Origin: Spiroplasma endosymbiont of Crioceris asparagi
GTDB taxonomy: Bacteria; Bacillota_I; Bacilli_A; Mycoplasmatales; Mycoplasmataceae
Direction: 5' to 3'
DNA length: 64,000 nt
NCBI RefSeq assembly: GCF_964020035.1
Contig: NZ_OZ026475.1
Span: 620,001-684,000, forward strand
Shown: positions 41,808-54,599 of the stretch, one piece after another
How positions within the stretch are numbered: the stretch's first letter is position 1
How the letters are laid out: each line of letters opens with the position of its first letter
The notes under the pieces: model-generated
The model's database searches: none
Seen by the model: the letters and a program-made list of their open reading frames with translations, nothing else
Told to the model about the DNA's origin: nothing
Program-made: the position numbers and the translations under genes

Positions 41808-42734
41808 TTAAAATATTTTAGTTCCTCCCTTTCCATGAATAACATTTTTTGCTTCCTCTAATGAACCTATATAAGACTCAATTTTGGTTTTTTCTACAAA
41901 AGACATAGCTGCTTGAATTTTGGGCAACATGCTTCCTGGAGCAAATTGATTTTCATCAATATATTTTTTACAATCTAATAATGAAATTTCATCAAGACTT
42001 ATTTGGTTTTCTTTTTTATAATTAATCATTACTTTGTTAACTGCTGTTAAAATTATGAACTTGTCTGCTTTAATTATTTCTGCAACTTTTGCTGCTGCAA
42101 AATCTTTATCAATAACTGCTGCCACACCAACATATTCATCTTTTTCTTTAATTACAGGTATTCCCCCACCACCAGCTGTTATTGTGACAAAATTAGATTC
42201 CATCATTTTTTTTATCACTTCTTTTTCAACTATATCGATAGGTTTTGGGGAAGCAATAACTCTTCTTCATCCTCTACCAGCATCTTCTTTAATTGATCAT
42301 TTGTTTTCAGATGCTAATTTTTTAGCATCTTCTTCTTTATAAAATGATCCAATTGGTTTAGAGGGATTTTGAAAAGCAATATCATTTTTATCAACAACTG
42401 TTTGAGTAATTATGGTGGCAACATTTTTATTAATTGACCTTTTTGAAAGTTCAAAGTTTAAAGCATTTTGAAGATGATAACCAATATAACCCTGACTCAT
42501 GCTTCCGCATTCAGGAAAATCAACAATTGGAGAATTTTTATTTACCTCATTTGCTAAACTAAATCCTAAATTTATCATTCCAACCTGTGGGCCATTTCCA
42601 TGAACAATTGTTAATGAATGTCCCTCTTCAATAATATCAACTAAATATTTAGCTGTGTTTTTTACTATTTGTTTTTGTTCTGAGGGTGAATTACCAAGTG
42701 CATTACCCCCAATAGCTATTACTATTTTTGACAT
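41808..42734 (-). CDS. arcC: Carbamate kinase
   Basis: Last step of the arginine dihydrolase pathway: carbamoyl phosphate + ADP gives ATP, CO2 and ammonia. The 308-aa product starts MSKIVIAIGGNALGNSPSEQ, has VHGNGPQVGMI and TAGGGGIPVI and ends KNVIHGKGGTKIF. TGA Trp codons occur around KWSIKEDAGRGWRRVI. It is the last gene of arcA-arcB-arcD-like-arcC; the gap to the permease gene is 18 bp. Confidence 0.96.
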
Positions 42735-42752
42735 ATTTTTTCCTTTTCTAAA

Positions 42753-44258
42753 TTATGCAATGTTTTCTGCACCTTTAATTCCACTTATTGCTCCACCAAT
42801 TAAAAGTAGCGCAAAACTTGCTAATGTTAAAATTAGTATAATTTTTCACATATTTTTTAAATATTGACCATAATCAATTTTTGCAATTGAAATCGCCCCC
42901 ATTACAACACCTGAAGTTGGTGTAAATAAATTTAATATTCCACAAGCAAATGAAAATGCTGTAATTATTCCCGATGTTAAAACATTAGGATCTTTTGCCA
43001 TAACTCCTTGCAACAGTGGAATTACCGCTGTTGCAAAACCTGATGTTGATGGTATTAAAAATGATAATGGTAAAAAAGCAATAAATAATACCATTAAAAT
43101 AACAATGCTGTTTCCCATATTTCCAACTGAATTAGCTAAACCATTAACAAATAACTCTTGCATATGAGAGGTAGTTAAAATGAAACCAACACCTGCGGCT
43201 GTAGCAATTATTAAACAAACAGATAATATATCTGAAGCACCTAATAAAAATTCTTTGATGAATTTATCTTCTCCCAGACCATTAACAATTCCTAAAACAA
43301 TTGAACCTATTAAAAACATTGCGGCCACAATATCTAATCCACCGTGACCAAATCCATCTGCCTTACCAGTTAAATAAGGAAAATTAATAATTACATTTTT
43401 TCCAAATCTTTCCATAATATCTGTTTTAAAAATTGCATCTCAATTTACTAAATAGCAAATCATAAAAGTAAGAACAAGAAAAAATATTATAATTGTGGTT
43501 TTTCTTCTTCCATTCATTTCAATTTTTTCTATTTTTTCTGATAAAAAGAATTTTTTATCTTCTTCTAGTGTTTTAAAAAAACATGATTTTTGTGGATTTC
43601 TTTTAATTTTATATGCATAAATAATTACAAATGTTATTGAGATGGTGGTTAATACTAATCAAGAAACTATTCTTCAAACAAGTCCATCTCCAACACTTGT
43701 TTTAATATCTTTAATACCATTAATTGCAACACCTATCAAAAATGGGTTTACAGTTGAAGCTAAAACTCCCACTCCAGCTCCAAGCATAACAATTAAAAAA
43801 CCTACTCATTTATCAAATCCGGCAGCAATCATCAATGGAATGCATATTAAATAAAATCCCAATGATTCTTCAGCCATTCCTTCTGTTGTTCCACATATTG
43901 AGAAAAATGTCATTAATGGAATGATTGCTCAAATTTCTTTACCTTTCATTTTTCTGGTTATACCTTGTGAAAATCCTTCTAACGCCTTAGAAGAAACAAC
44001 AATTGTTATAAATGAACCAAGTATTAAAATAAAAATTAAAATGTCTGCTTTACCAATAAAACCTTTTATTGGAGCTCAAAATATATCAAATATCCCCATA
44101 GCCTCAATATTTGTGTTTTGATTATTTACTTTTGTACTTACTCCAGATCATTTTAAAAATCAAGATATAATTACTAGCGCTGCAATTATTATCATTAAAA
44201 TACTAAATGCCGACAACATTTTAAAATGAAACTTATGTTTTGATTTTGTTTTAATCAT
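42753..44258 (-). CDS. Probable arginine/ornithine exchanger of the YfcC/DcuC group
   Basis: A 501-aa membrane protein with about 12 helices. GRRKTTIIIFFLVLTFMICY, then FLIPSTSGFATAVIPLLQGV and FTPTSGVVMGAISIAKIDYG are typical of the YfcC family (C4-dicarboxylate-carrier superfamily), whose members often replace ArcD in arginine deiminase operons. It lies inside the arc cluster between arcB and arcC, so arginine import against ornithine export is the likely job; this is context inference. Gene symbol arcD is used for such genes in some annotations. TGA Trp codons throughout; GGAGGTAT ribosome site. Confidence 0.85.
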
Positions 44259-44287
44259 ATACCTCCTTTTTTAATATAAAGAAGAAA

Positions 44288-45283
44288 TTATTTACCTATT
44301 GTCGCAACCATAATTGCTTTAATTGAATGTAAACGGTTTTCTGCTTCTTCAAACACTCATGATCTTTTTGATTCAAATACATCATTTGTGACTTCCATTT
44401 CTTTTAATCCAAATTTTTCATGAATTTCTTTTCCAATGTTGGTATTTAAATCATGATAAGATGGTAAACAATGCATAAATATTGCTTCCTTATCAGCAAC
44501 CTCAAATAATTTTTTATTTACTTGATAAGGTTTTAAAAGTTTAATTCTTTCTTCTCAAACTTCTTTTGGTTCTCCCATTGAAACCCAAATATCAGTATAA
44601 ATAACGTGTGCGCCTTTGGCTGCTGTCAAAGGATCTTCTACAAACTCTAATTTAGCACCTGTTTCTTTTGCAATTTCTTTACATTTATTAATTATAGTTT
44701 CATTAGGTCACAATTTTTTAGGACCACATGCTACAAAGTGAACACCCAATTTAGCACCACAAATCATTAAAGAATTAGCAACATTATTTCTTGCATCACC
44801 AAAAAATACAACTTTAATTCCTTTTAAATCTTGACCAAATTTTTCTCTCATTGTCATATAGTCTGCAATCATTTGTGTTGGGTGATATAGTTCAGAAAGC
44901 CCATTATAAACTGGAACCCCTGCATATTTCGCTAATTCATCACAATCAGATTGTTTCATACATCTAAATTCAATAGCATCATACATTCTTCCTAAAACTC
45001 TTGCTGTATCAGCAATAGATTCTTTAATTCCCATTTGTGAACCTTCAGCTCCAATGTATGTAACATGTGCACCTTGATCTAATGCAGCAACTTCAAACGC
45101 GCATCTAGTTCTTGTTGATGTTTTTTGAAATAAAATTACAATATTTTTACCTTTTAAATTTTCTTGTTCATTACCTGCATATTTTGCACGTTTTAAATCT
45201 CTAGACAAATCTAATAAGTACTCAATTTCTCTTGTAGAAAAATCAAGTAGTGTTAATAAATTTCTTCCTTTTAAATTAATCAT
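44288..45283 (-). CDS. arcB: Ornithine carbamoyltransferase, catabolic
   Basis: Splits citrulline with phosphate into ornithine and carbamoyl phosphate. The 331-aa product has the carbamoyl-phosphate motif [37 protein letters not shown] and the ornithine motif [10 protein letters not shown]. Length and the position between arcA and the exchanger identify it as the catabolic enzyme. 18 bp after arcA. Confidence 0.96.
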
Positions 45284-45301
45284 TTTAATTCTCCTGTTCT
45301 T

Positions 45302-46480
45302 TTATATATTTTCTCTTTCGATTGGCATTGACATACATCTTGGCCCACCGCGCCCTCTTGATAATTCACTTGAAGGAACTTCTAAGACTTTAACGCCAGC
45401 ATCTTTTAACATTGAAATAGTTTTGTGATTACGTTCATAAGCGATAACTACTCCTGGTTTAATTGTTAAAACATTAGTACCATCATTTCATTGTTCTCTA
45501 CCGGCAGCAATTTTATCTTCACCACCACATTTAATAATTATTGGTTCTTTTCCAATTAATTCTTTCAATAGTTCTGAAAGTGATTGATTTAATAATTCTT
45601 TTTTATTTTCTGTTATTTTGTAAATTTTGAATAAATTTTCATCGTCAAATATTAATGGATGAGCAATAAATTTATCATAGTCAATATTTGTGAACACAGT
45701 ATCTAAATGCATGTATGCTCTTGATTTGGGTAATTCAAGCACAATTATTTGTTTAAATGTGTCTTCTTTAAGTATTTTTTTAGATAGTTTTTCAATCGCA
45801 TTAAGTGATGTTCTTTGTGATGCTCCAATTACTAGTGTGTCAGCATTTAAGACCATTACATCACCACCCTCAATGTTATCTTTTGAATCTCTTTCATATC
45901 ATAGTGGGGTATCTTTAAAATCTTTGTGGTATTTGAAAACATATTCTGGAAATATGGTTTCACGATTTCTAGTAACACTTCACATATGATTTAAAATAAT
46001 TCCCTTTCCAGAAGATGCAAATGGATCTCTTTGAAATAAAGTGTTTGGTAATGGGTCTGTAATAAATGGATAATCTTCTTTATTTGAAGTGTCTAAATCT
46101 ATTTTCATAGTTCCCCCAATCATTTCATTTACCATTTCCAAATTAGGCATTTTTGTAATAAATTCTAAATATTGTTGTTTTCATTTTTTATCAATATTTG
46201 CTTCTTCTACAAATTTATTAATAAATTCACTCCTGATTTCTGGATTTTGTTCTATGGTTTCTGCCATTAATTCTTCAATGTAATAAACTTTAACTCCGTT
46301 TGCTTTTAAAACTGAGGCAAAATTATCATGTTCTTGACGAGCAATTTTTAAAAATGGAATGTCATCAAATAACAATCTTTCTAATAATTCTGGTGTTAAA
46401 TTTTCAACTTCTTTTCCGGGTCTGTGTAATAAAACAGAATTTAACTTCCCTATTTCTGAATATACTTTAATTTTATTCAT
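45302..46480 (-). CDS. arcA: Arginine deiminase
   Basis: Converts arginine to citrulline and ammonia, the first step of the arginine dihydrolase route, a main ATP source in non-glycolytic mollicutes. The 392-aa product starts [20 protein letters not shown] with a strong GGAGGAGGAT site, and has [30 protein letters not shown] and the catalytic Cys near the end in [10 protein letters not shown]. Starting further upstream is excluded by the ribosome site. TGA Trp codons. First gene of the operon. Confidence 0.97.
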
Positions 46481-46492
46481 ATCCTCCTCCTT

Positions 46493-46505
46493 GTGCGTTA
46501 TGCAC
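46493..46505. promoter_or_regulatory. Palindrome at the arcA ribosome site
   Basis: GTGC-GTTAT-GCAC lies two bases 5' of the arcA Shine-Dalgarno run. It is GC-rich against its surroundings and could act as a small mRNA hairpin or as an operator. No regulator is known for it. Confidence 0.35.
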
Positions 46506-46591
46506 GGTTTTGATATTTTCTTTTCTTTTAATATGGATAATCTATTTATAAATAAATTACCCATACTCTTATTTAACAACAAAAACAAAAT

Positions 46592-46625
46592 AAAAATAGG
46601 TTATTTTCCAAAATACCTATTTTTA
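46592..46625 (-). terminator. Strong hairpin upstream of arcA
   Basis: Long stem AAAAATAGGT...ACCTATTTTT extended by ATTTT/AAAAT, with CC at the loop, followed on the minus strand by a T-rich run. It can end transcription from the fba side or act as an attenuator before arcA. Confidence 0.7.
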
Positions 46626-46662
46626 TTGGATAAATTTCCATTTATTATTATTTTAATATTCA

Positions 46663-46692
46663 TAAAAAAATAATGCCTTTTGACATTATTTT
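46663..46692 (-). terminator. Terminator after fba and the mini HTH gene
   Basis: Stem AAAATAATG / CATTATTTT with an eight-base loop and a following T run on the minus strand; it overlaps the stop codon of the 57-aa helix-turn-helix frame. Confidence 0.75.
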
Positions 46693-46859
46693 TCGTATTT
46701 TGTTTTTAACCCTTCAAATCCGTGTTCTTCATATTGTTTAAGTCATCTTCTTAAAGAAGATACACTAATATTTCTTGTCGGTGCAAAACTAATAATTGTT
46801 GCTCCTGATTTTTTAAAGTCTTCAATGATTTTTAATTTTTCCTTTGCAACTATAAGCAT
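46686..46859 (-). CDS. 57-aa helix-turn-helix protein, transposase-OrfA-like fragment?
   Basis: A short frame behind fba: MLIVAKEKLKIIEDFKKSGA, then TIISFAPTRNISVSSLRRWL and KQYEEHGFEGLKTKYEK. The second half resembles the helix-turn-helix of IS3/IS150-type transposase OrfA proteins (a recognition helix of the SxxxLRRWLKxYxxxGxEGL kind). One TGA Trp sits inside the recognition helix. No good ribosome site precedes the ATG, and the fba stop is 14 bp upstream, so it may be a remnant of an insertion element or a tiny regulator translated by coupling. No inverted repeats or partner OrfB are seen. Confidence 0.55.
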
Positions 46860-46873
46860 ATAGAACTAATTAT

Positions 46874-47767
46874 TTATTTTGCTTTTCCGTAGCAACCAAA
46901 CATTTTTGTTAATTCATTGAATGTGTCTTTAATTGCTTGCGCACCAGGTGCCATTAATTTACGTGGATCAAATCCTTTGGCATTGTCATCTAAATCTTTT
47001 TTAGCTTCAATATATTTTCTTGTAGCATCTCTAAATGATAATTGTAATTCTGTGTTTACATTAATTTTTGAAATTCCTAAGCTAATTGCTTTTTTAACTT
47101 GGTCTTGAGGAATTCCGCTTCCACCATGTAGAACCATAGGCATTTTACATGCATTTTGTAATTCTTCTAATGTTTCAAATGAAAGTGTTTTTCATCATGA
47201 TGGATATTTACCATGAATATTTCCAATACCAGCAGCTAAAATATCAATACCTAATGATGCCATTTCTTTTGCTTGTTTTGGATCTCCTAATTCACCTTGT
47301 CCTACAACACCATCTTCTTCTCCACCAATTGAACCAATTTCTGCTTCAATTGAAACTTCGTATGATTTTGCGAATTCAATTAATTCTTTAGTTTTTTTAA
47401 TGTTTTCTTCATATGCTAAATGTGAACCATCAAACATAACTGATGAATAACCTGCTTCAATACATTTTTTAGCCATTTCTAATGATTGACCGTGATCTAG
47501 ATGTAGAGAAACTGGAACAGTAATATTTAAGTCATCTAATAAACCATTAACCATTCCTACGATTGTTTTAACTCCACCCATGTATTTTATTGCACCTTCT
47601 GATGTACCAAGAATTACTGGTGTTTTAGATTCTTGTGCAGCTTGTAAAACTGCTTTTGTTCATTCTAAATTGTTAATGTTAAAATGACCAACAGCATATT
47701 TATTTTTATGTGCTTCGTTAACCATTTCTTTGGCATTAACTAATTTTTTGTGATATATTTTTGCCAT
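46874..47767 (-). CDS. fba: Fructose-bisphosphate aldolase, class II
   Basis: Zinc-dependent cleavage of fructose 1,6-bisphosphate in glycolysis. The 297-aa product has VSLHLDHGQSLEMAKKCIEA (catalytic Asp and zinc His), SIEAEIGSIGG, GNIHGKYPS and VLHGGSGIPQDQ (zinc and phosphate contacts), and ends MFGCYGKAK. Consecutive TGA Trp codons follow KYPS. GGGGGAAAAT ribosome site. Shows that the organism also has glycolysis besides arginine catabolism. Confidence 0.97.
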
Positions 47768-47819
47768 ATATTTTCCCCCAATATCTTAATTATATATATT
47801 AATTACTAATGTTTATTAA

Positions 47820-49424
47820 CTAATTTAAACTTTTGCTAATTGCTTCTACAAAACCCATGAACAATGGATTTGGTTCATTAATTTTAGAAGTAAACTCTGG
47901 ATGATATTGACTTCCAATAAAAAATGGATGATCTTTTAATTCGATTATTTCTACTAATTCGTTACCATCATTTATCCCAGAAATTAACATTCCATTTTCA
48001 ATAAACATTTCTTTATACTTGCTATTAAATTCATATCTGTGTCTATGTCTTTCAATAATAGTATCTTTTTTATAAAGTTCAAATGCTAAAGTGTTTTTGC
48101 TAATTTTTGTTGTGTATCCACCAAGTCTTAAAGTACCACCTAAATTTTTACTATTATGATCTTCAATAATATAAATAACAGGATTTTTAGTTTTAGAATC
48201 AACTTCTGTTGTATTTGCATCTTTTAAATTTAAAACGTTTCGCGCAAACTCAATTGCTGCCATTTGCATTCCGTAGCAAATTCCTAAATATGGAATTTTA
48301 TTTTCTCTTGCAAATTTAGCAGCTCATATTTTTCCTTCAGTTCCATCTGAACCAAAACCACCAGGAACCAATATTCCTTTTGAATCTTTTAACAAATCTT
48401 TATAATTTTCTTCATTTAAGTTTCTAGCATCGATTCAATTAATTTCAATTTTTTTTCTTTGTCAATATCCACTAATTTTTAAAGATTCTAGAATTGATAA
48501 ATAGGCATCTTGCAATGCGATGTATTTCCCAACAATTGTGATTGGCACAACATCTTCTGATGCGTTGATATTTTTTACAATTAAATCTCAAGTTTTTGTA
48601 TTTAATTTTTTTGTATTAATTTTTAATTTTTCACCAATTAGTTTATGAACGCTTTGTCCAATTAAAACTTTAGGAACGTTATAAATTGTTTTTTCATTTT
48701 TACACAAAATAATTTCATTTGATCTTAAGTTACATGAACTAGAAAGTTTTTGTTTTATAGATTCTGAAATTTCTTTTTCACTTCTAATTACTAGCATATC
48801 TGGTTGAATCCCAATACTTAGCAAACTCTTAATTGAATGTTGTACTGGTTTTGTTTTGTGTTCTCCAGTTGCATTTAAGAAAGGTAACAATGCTACATGA
48901 ATAAAAAATGTATCTTCACGATTTAAATCATTTTTAATTTGTCTAATAGATTCCAGGAATGGAAGTGATTCAATATCTCCAACTGTTCCCCCAATTTCAC
49001 AAATAACAATATCATATTTATCAACTCCATTAAATTGATTAATTTTTGATTTTATTAAATCAGTAACATGAGGAATTATTTGAACGGTTTTACCTAAATA
49101 ATCACCACGGCGTTCTTTTTCTAAAACTTCTTTGTAAATTTTACCGGCACTAAAAGAAGAATATTTGGTAAGGTTAACATTACCAAATCTTTCATAATTA
49201 CCTAAATCTAAATCTGTTTCAGCACCATCTTCGGTAACGAATACTTCTCCATGTTCAATTGGGTTCATTGTTCCTGGATCTATATTTAAATAAGGATCTT
49301 GTTTTTGCAAAAAGACATTTAAACCTGATGATTTAAGAATTGCTCCAATAGAACTAGCTATAATTCCTTTCCCAATTCCTGAAACAACACCACCTGTAAT
49401 AAAAATATATTTTGTTTTTTTCAT
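47820..49424 (-). CDS. pyrG: CTP synthase
   Basis: Amidates UTP to CTP with glutamine. The 534-aa product has the synthetase domain [40 protein letters not shown] and [14 protein letters not shown], and the glutaminase domain with nucleophile Cys in [10 protein letters not shown] and the HPE of QYHPEF. The start [12 protein letters not shown] was chosen for the GGGGGAAAA ribosome site. It follows rpoE, and a terminator-like hairpin sits immediately before the ribosome site. Several TGA Trp codons. Confidence 0.97.
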
Positions 49425-49435
49425 TTTTCCCCCAA

Positions 49436-49461
49436 ACAAAAAAGTATGTTAAAACATACTA
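49436..49461 (-). terminator. Terminator/attenuator between rpoE and pyrG
   Basis: Stem AGTATGTT / AACATACT and a TTTTTT run on the minus strand, starting one base after the rpoE stop and ending 12 bp before the pyrG start. The rpoE-pyrG gap with a terminator is the place where pyrG attenuation occurs in Bacillus; control of this kind is possible but not shown. Confidence 0.75.
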
Positions 49462-49839
49462 CTAATATTCATCTTCTTCTAAATCATCATCTAGATTAAT
49501 ATCATCACTTTGTAAATCATCATTTAATTCTAGTGTGTCGCTAGCATCGTTAAAATCATCAAATTCTTCTGTTGTTTCAAAATTATCAATATAGTCATAT
49601 TGTTTTTTAACATCTTCTGATTTTAAGTGTTGTCTTAATCCTCATTTACCTTCACTAGTTAATGCAAATCTATTATCTAAGACTAGGTCGCTGTACAAAT
49701 CAGCTATTATTTCATTTTTTTGATTATTTGTATCAAGTTTATATTTTGATGAAATCTTTTTTCATATTTCTTCAAATGAAGCACTTCCCTTTAGTTTAAG
49801 CAAGTATTCATAAACTATTTCAATTAATGATTCATTCAT
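49462..49839 (-). CDS. rpoE: RNA polymerase delta subunit
   Basis: Firmicute/mollicute accessory subunit that speeds RNA polymerase recycling and lowers non-specific binding. The 125-aa product has the N-terminal HARE-HTH domain (SLIEIVYEYLLKLKGSASFE, FEEIWKKISSKYK, LTSEGKWGLRQHL) and an acidic C-terminal tail (DDLQSDDINLDDDLEEDEY). TGA Trp twice. Ribosome site TGGAGGCAAAA. The rpoE-pyrG order is conserved across Firmicutes. Confidence 0.93.
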
Positions 49840-49861
49840 TTTTGCCTCCAAAATTATATGC

Positions 49862-51049
49862 TTATTTTATACTATTATTTTTTGCATAAACATACAAATT
49901 TAAAATAATATCTTTATTCTTATTTTTTATAATGTTGCTAACTTCTGATAATTTTTGCACATTATTTTTTTGATCAAAAAACAAAATTGGTTTTTCTGTT
50001 TCATCATATAAAGTTGCATCTTTATATTTTTTAACTGCAAAATAATATTTATGATCTAATTTAAATTCTTTTTTAAATTTTTCATATTCTTTATTTTCGA
50101 TATCAAATTCTGCTTCGTGATATTCTCTATTTAAAAGTTTTCATGATAAATCTCTAAGTATTTCATCTTCTTCAAATGCGCATTGTTTAAAAAATTCATA
50201 CATTGAACCATCATCTAATAATAAAAATTTATCTAGTCTTGTGGGCTTTCCATTAATTGAATCTTCTAAAGCTTCGATCATATTTATTGATTTAAATTTA
50301 TAATTTTGTTTGCTTAAATCTTTAACTCTTTCTAACCAAAATTCTAAACCATAAAAAAATGCTAATGCTTTTTTGTGCTTATAAATTTGTTTATACATAT
50401 GATATCTACCTATTAGATAGTCCTCGATTGCTGGGACAAGTTTTTTGTTAAACACAAGTTTATTATTAATAACTTTCGCATTAGAAAGAATAAAGTCAAT
50501 ATCGAATTGTGAATAAGTAACTCCCACAGTTAGTGAATCTCTCATCAAATAATCACATCTGTCAGCATCAAATTGACTTGAAATAATCGAAACTAATAAT
50601 TCATTTTTATGTGTTCCTTCAATTAAATCCCCAATTTGTTTTGGATCAAGATTATATTTAAGTAATACTTTATTAATTTGTGTGGTATTTGAATTAATAA
50701 TTTTTGATGAATATTTTTCATGTTCTTCATTCGCAAATGGTTCTCATAAATGAGAAAACGGTCCATGACCAATATCATGCAAAAGACCTGCAGTTTTTAA
50801 TATCATTTGATCTTGTTCATTAATTTTGCTACTTATTTCTTCATTTTTTAAAAACTTTGTCACAATGTGATATGTTCCTAAGCAATGTGAAAATCTTGAA
50901 TGTTTAGCAGAAGGGAAAATATATTCAGATGAACCTAATTGAGAAATTCTTCTCAATCTTTGAAACTCGGGACAATTAATTAATTCTCAAATAACATCAT
51001 CCTTAATATAAATATTTCCGTGAACATTATCTCTAATAAACTTTTCCAT
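49862..51049 (-). CDS. HD-domain phosphohydrolase (dGTPase-like)
   Basis: A 395-aa protein of the HD superfamily. Metal-binding residues are in RFSHCLGTYHI (His), AGLLHDIGHGPFSHLWEP (the HD pair and second His) and the later SQFDADRCDYLMRDS (Asp), the layout of YwfO-type/SAMHD1-like nucleotide triphosphohydrolases. Such proteins may cleave dNTPs or pppNpp. The start directly follows the gltX stop codon. TGA Trp codons. Whether it acts on dGTP is inference, but that would fit the purine theme of the window. Confidence 0.85.
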
Positions 51050-52516
<1,467 letters not shown>

Positions 52517-52544
52517 TTATTAATTATATAATAACTAATTTTAA

Positions 52545-52573
52545 AACAAAAAAACCGCACAAGCGGTTTTTGT
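52545..52573 (-). terminator. Terminator after the TIM-barrel-like gene
   Basis: Stem AAAACCGC / GCGGTTTT with loop ACAA and T run on the minus strand, directly after the stop codon of the 304-aa gene and 45 bp before gltX. Confidence 0.9.
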
Positions 52574-53487
52574 TATCTTTTTGTTGATGAAGCCATCCTT
52601 AAATAGGTATGACGAACACCTCTAATTGCAATGCTATAAGTTTTAATATTTTCTGGCAATGCTAAACCAGGAAATCCGGTATCACCAATATGATGCATAT
52701 CTGCACCTGCCATTTTTGCATATAAAGCTATTTGTTTTATAGTTTGCTCATCAGAACCTTCTTGAGAGGTTCCAATAGCAGTTAGTGCTAATTTTCCTAA
52801 TTTATGAATTTGGTCAATATATTTTTTAGCTTCACATAAATCAATTCCTGGAACTGTCCCTGGTGCGGGAATTAAAATAACATCTGCTCCAGCTTGCGCA
52901 AAATCATTAATTTCTTTTTCAGAAATGATTTTTTCATCAACTCCAGCTGAATGCATTTTACCAGCAACAATAATAATTTTATCTTGAAGCTCTTTTTTAA
53001 TTTCTTTAATTGAATCAATAATTGCAGTTTTACTTATTCCATTTCCTGGATTACCTGTTAAAACTATAAAATCAACGCCCATTTCACAAAGTTTTCTAGC
53101 ATTATTTTTTGTTGCTAGTCGACCATTTGTAATTGATCAAAATTCATTTTGTTCTTTGTTAAAAAAATTTTTGTCAACTGGTTCTAAATTTACTCCAATA
53201 GATCTACCTGTCATTTCTTTTAACTCTTTAATTAAATTATTTTTTTCTATATTATTTGGCATTCCATTTATAGATGGATTTTCTACATCAAATAAATTTA
53301 AAAACAAAATATCGGCCCCAAAAGCACAAGCTAGTTCAGAATTTGTAATGGATTGAAGTAACGGTTGAAGTGTAACAATGTTTTCACTAACCAATATTCG
53401 ACCCTCACTATTTTTAATAGCTTCAATTAAATTTTTACCTTTTGTTGCTTTTATTTCAGAAGCATTCATACTTAAATATCTTTTCAT
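52573..53487 (-). CDS. Conserved TIM-barrel-like protein, unknown (DUF7916-like?)
   Basis: A 304-aa soluble protein starting MKRYLSMNASEIKATKGKNL. Alternating beta/alpha segments such as ACAFGADILFLNLFDVENPS, RSIGVNLEPVD, MGVDFIVLTGNPGNGISK, AGADVILIPAPGTVPGI and KLALTAIGTSQEGSDEQ suggest a TIM barrel of the phosphoenolpyruvate-mutase or U32-like kind with phosphate-binding glycine loops. I recall homologues in Firmicutes filed as an uncharacterised DUF, with no known activity. It forms an operon with ychF (gap 8 bp). TGA Trp at residue 117. Confidence 0.75.
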
Positions 53488-53495
53488 TATTCTAC

Positions 53496-54593
53496 CTATT
53501 TATTAAATTTAAATAAACACACATCGCCATCTTTAACGACATATCCTTTTCCTTCTAATCTAATTTTACCTTTATTTTTTAATTCAGCTTCGCTTTTATA
53601 TTCAAAAAGATCGTCACATGAATAAATTTCTGCCTTTATAAAACCCTTTTCAAAGTCTGTATGAATAATTCCGGCACATTTTGGGGCAGTATAACCTTTT
53701 TGAAATTGTCATCCTCTAGCTTCTTGGGGGCCACAAGTAAAATATGTTTGCAATCCTAATTCATTATAAGCTGCTTTTACCAACATTTCTAAACCAGTAT
53801 TATTTGCACCAACTTCTTTTAAAAACATCATCTTTTCTTCTTTAGATAATTCCGAAATTTCTTCTTCTAATTTAGCACATACCTTTATACAAATTAAGTT
53901 GTTATCTTTTGCATATTTTTCTAACTTATTATAATTTTCATTTGTAGTTGTTAAATCTTCTTCAGAAACATTACCCACAAAAATTATTTTTTTATAAGTT
54001 AATAATTGAAAGCTTTCAATTATTTCTTGTTCTTCTTCTTTTCAATCTAATTGATTAACCATTTTTGCATTAGCCAAACCAGCTTTTATTTTTTGTAAAA
54101 TTTCATATTCTTGAACAATTGCTTTTTCTTTTGTGTTTTTTGCTTTTGGAGATAATTTTGCTATTCTTTTTTCAACTGAACTTTCATCAGCATAAATTAA
54201 CTCAAGTTGAATAGTTTCAATATCTCTTATTGGATCAACATTTCCATCAACATGAGTTATGTCTTTATTATTAAAACATCTAACAACATGACAAATTAAA
54301 TCTGTTTCCCTAATATTTGATAAAAAGGCATTTCCCAAACCTTCTCCCTTGCTAGCTCCAGCAATTAAGCCTGCAATATCAACAAATTCAATCGTTGGAT
54401 AAATTGTTTTTTTTGAACTAAAAATTTCCGCCATTTTTTCAAGACGTTCATCTGGAACTTCAACAACTCCTACATTTGGTTTAATTGTTGCAAATGGATA
54501 ATTTGCAGCTTCAACTCTTGAATTTGTTATAGCATTAAACAACGTTGATTTTCCAATGTTTGGCAATCCAACTATTCCTACTTTTAATCCCAT
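53496..54593 (-). CDS. ychF: Ribosome-binding ATPase YchF
   Basis: OBG-family P-loop protein that prefers ATP and binds ribosomes, linked to stress and translation fidelity. The 365-aa product has [37 protein letters not shown], then the coiled-coil hairpin and a C-terminal TGS domain ending [21 protein letters not shown] Trp codons split it under the standard code. It follows parB by 6 bp. Confidence 0.96.
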
Positions 54594-54599
54594 ATATAC

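Noticed and set aside
41808-46480. The arc cluster as a recent horizontal acquisition
   Set aside because: Base composition and TGA-Trp usage are the same as in the neighbours, and no mobile-element borders are seen apart from the small HTH frame.
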